Source of the DNA: Rhizobium sp. 18055
GTDB taxonomy: Bacteria; Pseudomonadota; Alphaproteobacteria; Rhizobiales; Rhizobiaceae
Direction of reading: 5' to 3'
DNA length: 64,000 nucleotides
Assembly (NCBI RefSeq): GCF_902706285.1
Contig: NZ_CACSKD010000004.1
Coordinates: 248,001 to 312,000 of the forward strand
Both the position numbers and the translations under genes were made by a program. This document shows positions 36,782 through 45,356 of this stretch, one piece after another. Below the pieces are notes generated by a model. That model was not told the DNA's origin. It did not search any database and was given only the letters and a program-made list of their open reading frames with translations. How positions within the stretch are numbered: the stretch's first letter is position 1; every line of letters starts with the position of its first letter.

Positions 36782-38856
36782 AATTGAGCCGAAAGATCGC
36801 GATTGGGGCTGTCGCCGGCATTGTCATTGCCGGCGCGGCTCTGTTCGCGCTCGATGCCGCAGACAAGGCCTATCCACCGCCGCTCGACAAGGCGCGGGTT
36901 TCCGCCGAGGTTCTGGATGCCGATGGCCAGCTTCTGCGCGCCTTTGCGACGCCAGAAGGCCGCTGGCGGTTGAAGACCACGGTCGGCGATGTCGATCCTC
37001 AGTTCCTGCGCATGCTGGTTGCCTACGAAGACAGGCGTTTCTACGAGCACGGCGGCGTCGATATCAGGGCGATCGGTCGCGCCGCCTTCCAGCTCGTCAC
37101 CAATGGTCGCATCGTCTCCGGCGCCTCAACTCTGTCGATGCAGGTGGCGCGCCTGATCGAGCCGCGGCAGGGGCGCTCGCTCGCGGCCAAGCTGCTACAG
37201 GTGGCGCGCGCCATCCAGATCGAGCGGCGGCTCTCGAAGGAAGAGATACTTGATCTCTATCTCACCCATGCGCCCTATGGCGGCAATCTTGAGGGCGTCA
37301 GGGCCGCGAGCCTTGCCTATTTCGGCAAGGAGCCGAAGCGGCTGACGGTGGCACAGGCAGCCCTTCTCGTCGCCTTGCCGCAACTGCCGGAGAAACGCCG
37401 CCCGGATCGCAATCTTGCGGCAGCCGAAGCGGCGCGCAAACGCGTGCTGGAGCGCGTTGCAGTTGCTGACGCGGTGGGAGAGGGCGAGGCTGAACGCGCC
37501 GAAGCGACGCTTGTCCCGGCCAAGCGGATGCAGCTGCCAGCACTTGCCGCCCATGTCGGCGAGGCGGCATTGCGCAAGGAGCCCGGCGTTCTGCAACATC
37601 GCACCACCTTGAAGAAGCGCGTGCAGGAGGGGCTCGAATCCGTTGCGCGGGCCGCCGCCCTGAAGCTCGGGCCGAAGCTGTCCTTGGCGATGGTCATGGC
37701 AGATGCCGAGACCGGCGAGATTGTCGGCGAGGTCGGCTCGGCCGATTATTTCGACGCCAGCCGTTCCGGCTGGATCGACATGACCCGCGTCAACCGTTCG
37801 CCCGGCTCGACGCTGAAGCCATTTATCTATGGCCTTGCCTTTGAGGAAGGTCTGGTCAGCCAGGAAACCATCATCGAGGATCGCCCGGCAGACTTTTTCG
37901 GTTATCGGCCGCGCAATTTCGACATGAGCTACCAGGGCGACGTGACGGTGCGCGACGCGCTCCAGCTGTCGCTCAATGTGCCGGCGGTGAAGCTGCTTGA
38001 TGCCGTCAATCCGGCCAAGCTGTTGATCCGCTTCCGCAGGGCCGAGGTGCGGCCGGTGTTGCCGGCCAACGAGACGCCGGGACTTGCGATCGGTCTCGGC
38101 GGCGTCGGCATCACGCTGAAGGATCTGGTGCAGCTCTATACGGCGCTCGCCAATCGTGGTCAGGCCGTCAGGATCGGCGATGGCGTGTCAAACCAGCCGG
38201 GCAAGATCGATGGCGAAGCGCTGCTGGAACCGGTTGCCGTCTGGAATATCGCGGACATTCTCTCCGGTGTCATTCCACCGGCCGGCGCGCCGCAGCGCGG
38301 CATCGCCTACAAGACCGGCACCAGCTACGGTTATCGGGACGCGTGGTCGGTCGGCTATGATGGTCGCTATGTGCTTGGCATCTGGGTCGGACGGCCCGAC
38401 AACGGTGCGTCTCCGGGCCTGACCGGCTATGGCACGGCGGCGCCGATCCTGTTCGAGGGCTTTGCCAAATCCGGCCTTGCGACGACGCCGCTTCCGCGCC
38501 CGCCGTCGGGTGCTGTCAGGATTGCCCAGGCTCAGTTGCCGATCAGCCAGCGTCGCTTCGCGATCAATCCGAGCGGTCTTCTCGCCACCTCCGGCCGCGA
38601 GCCGGCGCCGCAGATCGTCTATCCGCCGGAGGGAGCGCATGTCGATCTCGGGGCCAGGGGCGGCGCGCTGTCGCCGCTGATGCTGAAGCTGCAGGGCGGG
38701 CGGGCGCCGTTCCGCTGGCTTGCCAACGGCAAGCCGCTGCCCGATATCTCCAGACGACGCACCAACCAGTGGCTGCCCGATGGTGGCGGCTATTCCAAGC
38801 TGACCGTGATCGATGCGATGGGCCGCGCTGCCAGCGTCGGCGTCTTCGTCGATTGA
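36778..38856 (+). CDS. pbpC: Penicillin-binding protein 1C
   Basis: A 692-residue bifunctional peptidoglycan synthase with one N-terminal membrane anchor (about residues 6-24). The GT51 glycosyltransferase domain has EDRRFYEHGGVD (about 84-95) and GASTLSMQVARL (about 119-130). The transpeptidase domain has the active-site motif SPGSTLKP (Ser in STLK), an SLN motif, and KTGTSYG. A C-terminal BiPBP-type domain follows (about 600-692). It is coupled to the alpha-2-macroglobulin gene by a four-base overlap. Confidence 0.95.
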   Translation: MKLSRKIAIGAVAGIVIAGAALFALDAADKAYPPPLDKARVSAEVLDADGQLLRAFATPEGRWRLKTTVGDVDPQFLRMLVAYEDRRFYEHGGVDIRAIGRAAFQLVTNGRIVSGASTLSMQVARLIEPRQGRSLAAKLLQVARAIQIERRLSKEEILDLYLTHAPYGGNLEGVRAASLAYFGKEPKRLTVAQAALLVALPQLPEKRRPDRNLAAAEAARKRVLERVAVADAVGEGEAERAEATLVPAKRMQLPALAAHVGEAALRKEPGVLQHRTTLKKRVQEGLESVARAAALKLGPKLSLAMVMADAETGEIVGEVGSADYFDASRSGWIDMTRVNRSPGSTLKPFIYGLAFEEGLVSQETIIEDRPADFFGYRPRNFDMSYQGDVTVRDALQLSLNVPAVKLLDAVNPAKLLIRFRRAEVRPVLPANETPGLAIGLGGVGITLKDLVQLYTALANRGQAVRIGDGVSNQPGKIDGEALLEPVAVWNIADILSGVIPPAGAPQRGIAYKTGTSYGYRDAWSVGYDGRYVLGIWVGRPDNGASPGLTGYGTAAPILFEGFAKSGLATTPLPRPPSGAVRIAQAQLPISQRRFAINPSGLLATSGREPAPQIVYPPEGAHVDLGARGGALSPLMLKLQGGRAPFRWLANGKPLPDISRRRTNQWLPDGGGYSKLTVIDAMGRAASVGVFVD

Positions 38857-38885
38857 GCACCAACAATAAAAACCGGAGCACATGA

Positions 38886-40085
38886 ATGACTTCAGGCGAG
38901 ACGCTGTTCAGCCGCGCGAAATTTCCCGATGGGACAATGAGGACTTTGACGGTTTCGGCCGGGCGCATCGCCGCGATCACCGTGGGCGAGGTTGTTGCCA
39001 AGGACGGCCAACAGGTCGTGGACCTCGGTGGGCTGCTGATCCTGCCCGGCTTCGTCGAAGGCCACATCCATCTCGATACCAGCTTCTTCGGCGGCAAGTG
39101 GATCTCCCACAAGCCCTGCACCAATGGTTTCGACGTGCACGAGCGCGTGGCGTTCCAGCACCAGAACATGGCGATTGCCGAGCCTATGGATGTACGGGCG
39201 CGAAAGCAGCTGGAACTCTGCATCGCCAATGGCGCGACCGCCATGCGCAGCCATGTGATGGTCGATGGATCGGTCGGCCTGAAGTCGCTCGAAACCATCC
39301 TCAAGGTGCGCGACGAGTATCGCGACCGGATCGACATCCAGCTTGTCGCCTTCCCGCAGAGCGGCATTCTGAAAAGCCCAGGTACATCAGATCTGATGGA
39401 TCAGGCGATCGGGCTTGGTGCCGATCTCGTCGGCGGGCTCGATCCGGCAAGTTTCGACCGTGATATCGAGGGCCATCTCAACGTCGTCTTCGGCATTGCC
39501 GAAAAGCGCGGCGTCGATGTCGATATCCACCTGCATGATGCCGGCACGCTTGGCGTCTTCACCATCGAACAGATCTGCGACCGTGCGGTGGCGCTTGGCA
39601 TGCAGGGCCGCGTCGCCGTCAGCCATGCTTACGGGCTTGGCGACGTGCAGCAGGATATGGCCAAGCGCACGGCGGACAGGCTTGCGAAGTCCGGCGTCTC
39701 GATCATGACCAACGCACCCGGCGCCCACAATTTCCCGCCGATTGCCCTGCTGCGGTCTGCGGGCGTGACGGTGTTCTCCGGCAGCGACAACATACGCGAT
39801 TCCTGGTGGCCCTATGGCGATGGCGACATGCTCGGTCGCGCGACGATGATCGGCTATCGCTCCGGCTTCTACACGGACCAAGAGCTGGAAGCGGCCTTCG
39901 ATATCGTCACGTCGGCGGGTGCCACGGCATTGCGGTTGGAGGGCTACGGCTTGGTCGAGGGTGCCAAGGCCGATTTCGTGGTGCTGGATGCAGAGCATGT
40001 GCCCGAAGCAGTCGTTTCCGCGCCGAAGAGCCGAGCGGTCTACAAGGCCGGCAAGTTGGTGGCACGGAACGGCAAGCTTGTCTGA
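38886..40085 (+). CDS. Amidohydrolase, cytosine-deaminase-like
   Basis: A 399-residue metal-dependent hydrolase of the CodA/TRZ group. The metal ligands appear as EGHIHLD (about residues 55-61), HLHDAG (about 215-220), SHAYGLGD (about 240) and GSDNIRDSWWPYG (about 299-311). The Glu that activates water in E. coli CodA (HCDE) is Asp at the same place here (HLHD), so the substrate may not be cytosine. A GGAG ribosome site lies nearby. It follows pbpC by 30 bases, but the functions seem unrelated. Confidence 0.82.
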   Translation: MTSGETLFSRAKFPDGTMRTLTVSAGRIAAITVGEVVAKDGQQVVDLGGLLILPGFVEGHIHLDTSFFGGKWISHKPCTNGFDVHERVAFQHQNMAIAEPMDVRARKQLELCIANGATAMRSHVMVDGSVGLKSLETILKVRDEYRDRIDIQLVAFPQSGILKSPGTSDLMDQAIGLGADLVGGLDPASFDRDIEGHLNVVFGIAEKRGVDVDIHLHDAGTLGVFTIEQICDRAVALGMQGRVAVSHAYGLGDVQQDMAKRTADRLAKSGVSIMTNAPGAHNFPPIALLRSAGVTVFSGSDNIRDSWWPYGDGDMLGRATMIGYRSGFYTDQELEAAFDIVTSAGATALRLEGYGLVEGAKADFVVLDAEHVPEAVVSAPKSRAVYKAGKLVARNGKLV

Positions 40086-40172
40086 CGCGGCCTGAGCTGA
40101 CCGCGGAAAGCTGCTTGATGCCGCGCCGCGTCCGGTGGTTTGCCTTCATCAGTCGATCTGTCAAATTTGTGC

Positions 40173-40203
40173 TTGACCTTCCAGTTGCTGGAAGGTTCAT
40201 AAG
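40173..40203 (+). promoter_or_regulatory. CueR/HmrR operator and copA promoter
   Basis: ACCTTCC (40176-40182), seven bases, then GGAAGGT (40190-40196) is a perfect inverted repeat identical in pattern to the E. coli copA CueR box. It lies between TTGACC (-35, 40173-40178) and CATAAG (-10, 40198-40203) with a 19-base spacer, the long spacing that MerR-family activators correct. Confidence 0.88.
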
Positions 40204-40237
40204 TCGATTCACTGCCTTTCAGGCGCAGGAGAGATTG

Positions 40238-42733
40238 ATGGACAGCACCCACGCAGATCACCACGACCACGACAGCCATCATCATGGCGCAACGGACACG
40301 GCTGTGATCCGCGATCCGGTCTGCGGCATGACGGTCGATCCCGATACCGGCAAACCGTCGCTGGAGTATGAAGGGCGCGTCTATCATTTCTGCTGCGATG
40401 GTTGCCGCACGAAATTCGAGGCCGCACCTGAGGATTATCTGACCGCCAGGGACCCTGTCTGCGGCATGGCAGTCGATCGCGCCAGCGCCCGGCATTTCCT
40501 GAGACACGAAGGCGACAAGCACTATTTCTGCTCGGCGGGCTGTAAGGCGACGTTCGAAGCCGAACCTGCGGCCTATCGCGATGGCAGCAAGCCGGCTGCC
40601 AAGCCCGCGCCTGCGGGCACGCAATACACCTGCCCGATGCATCCCGAAGTCATTCGCGATCAGCCCGGTGATTGCCCGAAATGCGGCATGGCGCTGGAAC
40701 CGATGGGCATTCCGCCCGCTGACGAAGGCCCGAACCCGGAACTGGTGGATTTCACCCGTCGGCTGTGGATCAGCGCCGCCCTGTCGATCCCGCTGCTCGC
40801 CATCACTATGGGGCCGATGATCGGGCTTCCTATAGGTGGGTGGATCGGCGAGCCGCTATCGACCTGGATCGAACTGCTGCTTGCGACGCCTGTCGTGCTC
40901 TGGGCGGCACTGCCGTTCTTTCGCCGTGCCTGGGCTTCCGTCGTCAATCGCAGCCCCAATATGTGGACGCTGATCGGTCTCGGTGTCGGAGCCTCCTATC
41001 TCTACAGCGTCGTCGCGACGCTTGTGCCCGGCATCTTCCCGCATACGTTCCGTGGGCATGGAGGTGCTGTTCCTGTCTATTTCGAGGCCGCCGCGGTCAT
41101 CGTGGCGCTCGTCTTCGTCGGTCAGGTCCTGGAATTGAAAGCACGCGAACGGACCGGATCGGCCATCCGCGCGCTGCTGGATCTAGCACCGAAAACCGCG
41201 CGGCGTCTGAGCGCAGATGGAACCGAAACAGACGTGCCGGTCGATGACATCGTGGTCGGCGATCGGTTGCGGGTCCGGCCCGGCGAACGTATTCCGGTTG
41301 ATGGCAAGGTCAGCGAGGGCCGATCGACGATCGACGAATCGATGATCTCAGGCGAGCCGATGCCTGTGGAGAAGGATCAGGGCGACAGCCTCACCGGCGG
41401 CACCATCAACAGGAACGGCATGCTTGTGATGACCGCGGAAAAGGTCGGCGCCGATACCACGCTGTCGAGGATTGTCGATATGGTCGCCAAGGCGCAACGT
41501 TCGCGTGCGCCGATCCAGGGCGCCGTCGATCGCGTTTCCGCCTTCTTCGTTCCCGCCGTCGTCGCTGCAGCTGTCGCCGCTTTCCTGGTCTGGTCTTTCG
41601 TCGGGCCGGAGCCGCGGATGGTTCATGCGCTGCTGGCTGCCGTTGCAGTGCTGATCATCGCATGCCCCTGCGCGCTGGGGCTGGCCACGCCGATGTCGAT
41701 CATGATCGCCACCGGCCGCGGTGCCCATGCCGGCGTGCTGATCAAGGATGCCGAGGCGCTGGAGCGTTTCGCAAAGGTCGATACGCTGATTGTCGACAAG
41801 ACAGGGACGCTGACGGAAGGCAAGTCGAAGCTGACGGATGTCGTTGTTTTCGATGGTTTGGCCGAGGAACAGCTCCTGCAGCTTGCCGCCAGTCTGGAGC
41901 GGGGGTCGGAGCATCCGCTGGCCGAAGCCATCGTCGCCGGCGCAGAAGAGCGGGGCGTCACCCTGCTCGATGTGACCGGCTTCGAATCCGCGACCGGCAA
42001 GGGCGTCCGCGGCACGGTTGGAGGCAAGGGCGTCGCGCTTGGCAATGCTGCGATGATGGCTGATCTCGACATCGATGTCGCCGCGCATGGCGAGCGACTT
42101 CAGTCGCTGCGCGACGAGGGTCGGACGGTGATGTTCGTTGTCGTCGACCGTCGCCTCGCGGGCTTCGTGGCCGTTGCCGATCGCATCAAGCCGACGACGG
42201 CGGCAGCCATCAAGGCGCTGCACGACAGTGGCCTGAGGATCATCATGGCCACAGGCGATAATGAACGCACGGCGCGCGCCGTGGCCCGTAGCCTCGGGAT
42301 CGATGATGTCCGCGCCGACATCCTGCCGGAGGGCAAGAAGGCGCTGATCGACGAGTTGCACGCCAGGGGTGCCGTGGTCGCCATGGCGGGTGACGGCATC
42401 AACGATGCGCCGGCGCTTGCCGCCGCCGATGTCGGGATCGCCATGGGCACGGGTGCCGACGTGGCGATGGAAAGCGCCGGCATCACGCTGGTGAAGGGCG
42501 ACCTCAACGGCATCGTCAGGGCAAGACGGCTGGCGGATGCGACGATGCGCAATATTCGCCAGAATCTCGGCTTCGCCTTCGGTTACAATGCGCTCGGCGT
42601 TCCGCTGGCAGCCGGCGTGCTCTATCCGGTGTTCGGGCTGCTGTTGTCGCCGATGATTGCGGCCGCCGCGATGAGCCTGTCGTCTGTCTCGGTGATCAGC
42701 AATGCGCTGCGGCTGCGGTTCGCCAAGCTATAG
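40238..42733 (+). CDS. copA: Copper-exporting P1B-type ATPase with two YHS domains
   Basis: An 831-residue heavy-metal ATPase that exports Cu(I). A His-rich N-terminus (HADHHDHDSHHHG) leads into two tandem YHS domains (RDPVCGMTVD and RDPVCGMAVD, about residues 26-110) and a CxMHP-type heavy-metal domain (YTCPMHPEV ... CPKCGM, about 130-155). The core has the CPC metal site ACPCALG, the phosphorylation motif DKTGT and GDGINDAPAL. A longer frame back to 39806 overlaps the amidohydrolase and is not used: the CueR promoter at 40173 places transcription after it. Confidence 0.93.
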   Translation: MDSTHADHHDHDSHHHGATDTAVIRDPVCGMTVDPDTGKPSLEYEGRVYHFCCDGCRTKFEAAPEDYLTARDPVCGMAVDRASARHFLRHEGDKHYFCSAGCKATFEAEPAAYRDGSKPAAKPAPAGTQYTCPMHPEVIRDQPGDCPKCGMALEPMGIPPADEGPNPELVDFTRRLWISAALSIPLLAITMGPMIGLPIGGWIGEPLSTWIELLLATPVVLWAALPFFRRAWASVVNRSPNMWTLIGLGVGASYLYSVVATLVPGIFPHTFRGHGGAVPVYFEAAAVIVALVFVGQVLELKARERTGSAIRALLDLAPKTARRLSADGTETDVPVDDIVVGDRLRVRPGERIPVDGKVSEGRSTIDESMISGEPMPVEKDQGDSLTGGTINRNGMLVMTAEKVGADTTLSRIVDMVAKAQRSRAPIQGAVDRVSAFFVPAVVAAAVAAFLVWSFVGPEPRMVHALLAAVAVLIIACPCALGLATPMSIMIATGRGAHAGVLIKDAEALERFAKVDTLIVDKTGTLTEGKSKLTDVVVFDGLAEEQLLQLAASLERGSEHPLAEAIVAGAEERGVTLLDVTGFESATGKGVRGTVGGKGVALGNAAMMADLDIDVAAHGERLQSLRDEGRTVMFVVVDRRLAGFVAVADRIKPTTAAAIKALHDSGLRIIMATGDNERTARAVARSLGIDDVRADILPEGKKALIDELHARGAVVAMAGDGINDAPALAAADVGIAMGTGADVAMESAGITLVKGDLNGIVRARRLADATMRNIRQNLGFAFGYNALGVPLAAGVLYPVFGLLLSPMIAAAAMSLSSVSVISNALRLRFAKL

Positions 42734-42742
42734 GAGGATGCG

Positions 42743-43141
42743 ATGAACATCGGTGAAGCATCGGAGCGCTCCGGCCTGCCGTCGAAGACCATACGATATT
42801 ACGAGGACATCGGCCTGATCCGCCCCGACAGGGGCGGGAACGGCTATCGCGAGTATGCGCCTGCCGATATCCACAAGCTGCGCTTTCTGCAGAAGTCCCG
42901 CGGCCTCGGCTTCTCGGTCGAGGAATGTCGGCAGCTGCTTGCGCTTTACGAGGACAAAAGCCGCGCGAGTGCCGATGTGAAAGAGCTGACTCAGGCCAAG
43001 CTCTCAGAGATCGATCGCAAGATCCGTGAACTGACAGAGCTACGCCGCACGCTGGAGCATCTGGTTCACGCCTGCCATGGCAATGATCGGCCGGATTGCC
43101 CGATTCTCGAAGAACTTTCCACGACGGGCGGTGCCGCATAA
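42743..43141 (+). CDS. cueR: Copper-responsive MerR-family activator
   Basis: A 132-residue MerR-type regulator equivalent to rhizobial HmrR. The winged helix-turn-helix begins at MNIGEASERSGL, and the Cu(I) site is CHGNDRPDC with Cys111 and Cys119, matching CueR Cys112 and Cys120. It activates copA when cytoplasmic Cu(I) rises, through the operator at 40176-40196. TAGGAGG precedes the ATG, and it lies nine bases after copA in the same transcript, so activation is self-amplifying. Confidence 0.93.
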   Translation: MNIGEASERSGLPSKTIRYYEDIGLIRPDRGGNGYREYAPADIHKLRFLQKSRGLGFSVEECRQLLALYEDKSRASADVKELTQAKLSEIDRKIRELTELRRTLEHLVHACHGNDRPDCPILEELSTTGGAA

Positions 43142-43156
43142 AAATTTCGCGGCCGC

Positions 43157-43185
43157 GGGAATAAAATAACGCGTGGCTTCGTATA
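43157..43185 (+). promoter_or_regulatory. ECF-type promoter directly before the sigma factor gene
   Basis: GGGAATA (43157-43163), 16 bases, then CGTATA (43180-43185). This has the GGAA.../CGT form of ECF sigma promoters and probably serves autoregulation. Transcription would begin at about 43191-43193, at or next to the ATG at 43193. Confidence 0.55.
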
Positions 43186-43192
43186 CTCAATT

Positions 43193-43732
43193 ATGGAACG
43201 GAAAGAACGCCCATTCGATGTCATCGGTCAGCTCGCAGCGCTCAGGCGCTACGCTCGCTCGCTTGTGCGCAATTCGGATGATGCCGAGGATCTGGTCCAT
43301 GATGCCTTGGTCCGGGCATTCGAGAAGAAGCAGAGCTTCCGCAGCGGAGGTAACCTTCGTACGTGGCTGCTCTCAATCGTGCATAACGCTCACATCGACC
43401 GCGTCCGGCAGGGACGTTCGCTGACACGACGGCACGATGAGGCCGCCGTCGAAGCGGAGCAGTCCCTGCCGGCCGGCCAGGAACATGCCGTGCGCCTGCA
43501 GCAGGTGCGCAACGCCTTCTTCCATCTTCCGGAAGAGCAGCGCGAGGCGCTTCATCTCGTGGCGATCGAAGATTTGTCCTACCAGGAAGCCGCAGCAGCG
43601 CTTGGCGTTCCGATCGGCACATTGATGTCGCGCATCTCACGCGCCCGCGCTCAGCTCCGTGAGTTCGAGGAAAAGACGCCGCGTGCATCGCATTTGAGAG
43701 TGATCGAAGGAGGCGGCAGTGAAGCCAGTTGA
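43193..43732 (+). CDS. ECF-family RNA polymerase sigma factor
   Basis: A 179-residue group IV sigma factor. Region 2 (about residues 14-78, with DDAEDLVHDALVRAFE and RTWLLSIVHNAHIDR) recognises the -10, and region 4 (about 115-165, with LPEEQREALHLVAIEDLSYQ and GVPIGTLMSRISRAR) the -35. No Shine-Dalgarno sequence precedes the ATG, and the ECF-type promoter ends only seven bases upstream, so the message looks leaderless. It overlaps the anti-sigma gene by 14 bases. The inducing signal is unknown. Confidence 0.9.
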   Translation: MERKERPFDVIGQLAALRRYARSLVRNSDDAEDLVHDALVRAFEKKQSFRSGGNLRTWLLSIVHNAHIDRVRQGRSLTRRHDEAAVEAEQSLPAGQEHAVRLQQVRNAFFHLPEEQREALHLVAIEDLSYQEAAAALGVPIGTLMSRISRARAQLREFEEKTPRASHLRVIEGGGSEAS

Positions 43733-44486
43733 TCCAATCATCGACGCCGATCTCGACGCCTATGTCGATGGCGAGCTTGATGTTGCGCGCCGTATTCAGG
43801 TCGAATCCTACCTGTCCGAAAATCCCGAGACAGCCGCAAAGGTGATGGCTGATCTCAGCATGCGCGGTGAACTTCGCCTTGCGCTGGCCAACGAAAGTGC
43901 CTTCGGCCGGGCGGAAACGCGCGACGCGGCGCGCCGTCTCGAGCGTGGCCTCGCCTATGGGCGAATCTTACATGCGGTTCAGCGGATTGCCGCCGTTGGC
44001 GTTCTTGTCGCTGCCGGCTGGGTTGCGCACACGTCCTTCGGCGCGTTTACGGCGACCGAGGTGGCCGCCTCGGTGCCGGCCCCTGCCTATGTCGAAGACG
44101 CGGTCAGGGCGTACAGGACGACGCTGGTGCGCCAGTCGGCGCAGACGCCTTTGGTGGCAGACTACAAGCCTGAGGAAATCCGGGCAGCGACCGGCATCGT
44201 CATGCCGCAGCTTCCGCAGGACTGGACCATATCGGACGTGCAGATATTCCCGTCGGCCTTCGGGCCTTCGGTCGAGATGGCTATCGTCACGGCAGACAAG
44301 AAGCAGTTGTCGCTGTTTGCCGTTCGGCCGGGCGTCTTTGCCGTGAAGTCCGTCAGTCATATCGCACTGGATAATGCCGAGACCGCCTACTGGCAGATCG
44401 GCGACGTCGCCTATGCGCTGGTGACGGCAGACCGCTCCATCACACTGGATCAGGCAGCCGACCGGCTTGCCCGTACCCTTTACTAG
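43719..44486 (+). CDS. Membrane anti-sigma factor
   Basis: A 255-residue protein starting at GTG inside the sigma gene. The N-terminal cytoplasmic segment (DADLDAYVDGELD ... LSENPETAAKVMADL) has the helical anti-sigma domain form but lacks the zinc motif HxxxCxxC. One membrane helix lies at about residues 87-104 (IAAVGVLVAAGWVAH), and the rest is periplasmic. It probably holds the ECF sigma at the membrane until an envelope signal arrives. Translational overlap with its sigma partner supports the pairing. Confidence 0.85.
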   Translation: MKPVDPIIDADLDAYVDGELDVARRIQVESYLSENPETAAKVMADLSMRGELRLALANESAFGRAETRDAARRLERGLAYGRILHAVQRIAAVGVLVAAGWVAHTSFGAFTATEVAASVPAPAYVEDAVRAYRTTLVRQSAQTPLVADYKPEEIRAATGIVMPQLPQDWTISDVQIFPSAFGPSVEMAIVTADKKQLSLFAVRPGVFAVKSVSHIALDNAETAYWQIGDVAYALVTADRSITLDQAADRLARTLY

Positions 44487-44505
44487 TTCAATCGAGGAGA
44501 GCTCC

Positions 44506-45219
44506 ATGAACCCGATCAATCAGCAGCGTTACGGCGCAGCCGTTGGCTCGCAGGCACTTTTTGACGAAGGCCTTCGCCAGCACATGCTGCGCGTCTACAA
44601 CTACATGGGCATCGGTCTGGTCATCACCGGCATCGTCGCCTTCATCGTCGGCAGCACGCCGGCGCTCTACGTGCCGATTTTCCAGTCGCCGCTTAAGTGG
44701 GTGGTGATGCTGGCGCCGCTCGCCTTCGTGTTCTTCTTCTCGTTCAAGATCCAGACGATGTCGGCAGGCGCCGCACAGATGATGTTCTGGGCCTTCTGCG
44801 CCGTCATGGGCCTGTCGCTGGCCTCGGTGTTCCTGGTCTTCACCGGCACCAGCATCGCGCGCACCTTCTTCATCGCTGCGACGATGTTCGGCTCGACCAG
44901 CCTGTATGGCTACGCCACCAAGCGTGATCTGTCCCGCATGGGCTCGTTCCTGATGATGGGTCTGATCGGTGTGGTGATCGCCAGCGTGGTGAACATCTTC
45001 ATGGGCTCGAGCGCGCTGCAGTTTGCGATCTCGGTCATCGGTATCCTCGTCTTCGTCGGCCTGACTGCCTACGACACGCAGAATATCAAGGAACAGTATT
45101 CCGAGAACTACGATCAGGAATCGAACCAGAAGCTGGCCGTCTTCGGCGCTCTGTCGCTTTACCTGAACTTCGTCAATATCTTCCAGCTGCTGCTGAACTT
45201 CACCGGCGAGCGGGAATAG
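44506..45219 (+). CDS. Bax inhibitor-1/YccA family membrane protein
   Basis: A 237-residue protein with about seven membrane helices, of the BI-1 family (YbhL/YccA relatives), which form pH-sensitive calcium-leak channels or modulate FtsH. The TAYDTQNIKEQY motif (about residues 185-196) is the family's conserved Asp-containing segment. The ATG at 44506 has GAGGAGAG upstream. It lies 19 bases after the anti-sigma gene and may be part of that operon. A strong terminator follows at 45310. Confidence 0.9.
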   Translation: MNPINQQRYGAAVGSQALFDEGLRQHMLRVYNYMGIGLVITGIVAFIVGSTPALYVPIFQSPLKWVVMLAPLAFVFFFSFKIQTMSAGAAQMMFWAFCAVMGLSLASVFLVFTGTSIARTFFIAATMFGSTSLYGYATKRDLSRMGSFLMMGLIGVVIASVVNIFMGSSALQFAISVIGILVFVGLTAYDTQNIKEQYSENYDQESNQKLAVFGALSLYLNFVNIFQLLLNFTGERE

Positions 45220-45309
45220 AAATACGGCGCTTCTGGGGGCAAAGGAAGCGCCAGAACGCCCGGTCCTCACTCTGTGACAGGATGCGTGGATCGGGTGTTC
45301 ACCAAAGGA

Positions 45310-45341
45310 AAGCGGCCGGGCTGATGTCCGGCCGCTTTTCT
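45310..45341 (+). terminator. Intrinsic terminator after the Bax-inhibitor-1 gene
   Basis: Perfect 10-bp stem AAGCGGCCGG (45310-45319) with CCGGCCGCTT (45328-45337), eight-base loop, then TTCTGTTT. A weaker stem (GGCGCTTC 45226-45233 with GAAGCGCC 45245-45252) lies just after the stop codon. Confidence 0.85.
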
Positions 45342-45356
45342 GTTTGCTGAAAGGCT

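Noticed and set aside
39806..40237. Upstream extension of the copA frame by 144 codons
   Set aside because: It overlaps the amidohydrolase gene and the CueR promoter at 40173; the YHS-type N-terminus begins at 40238.
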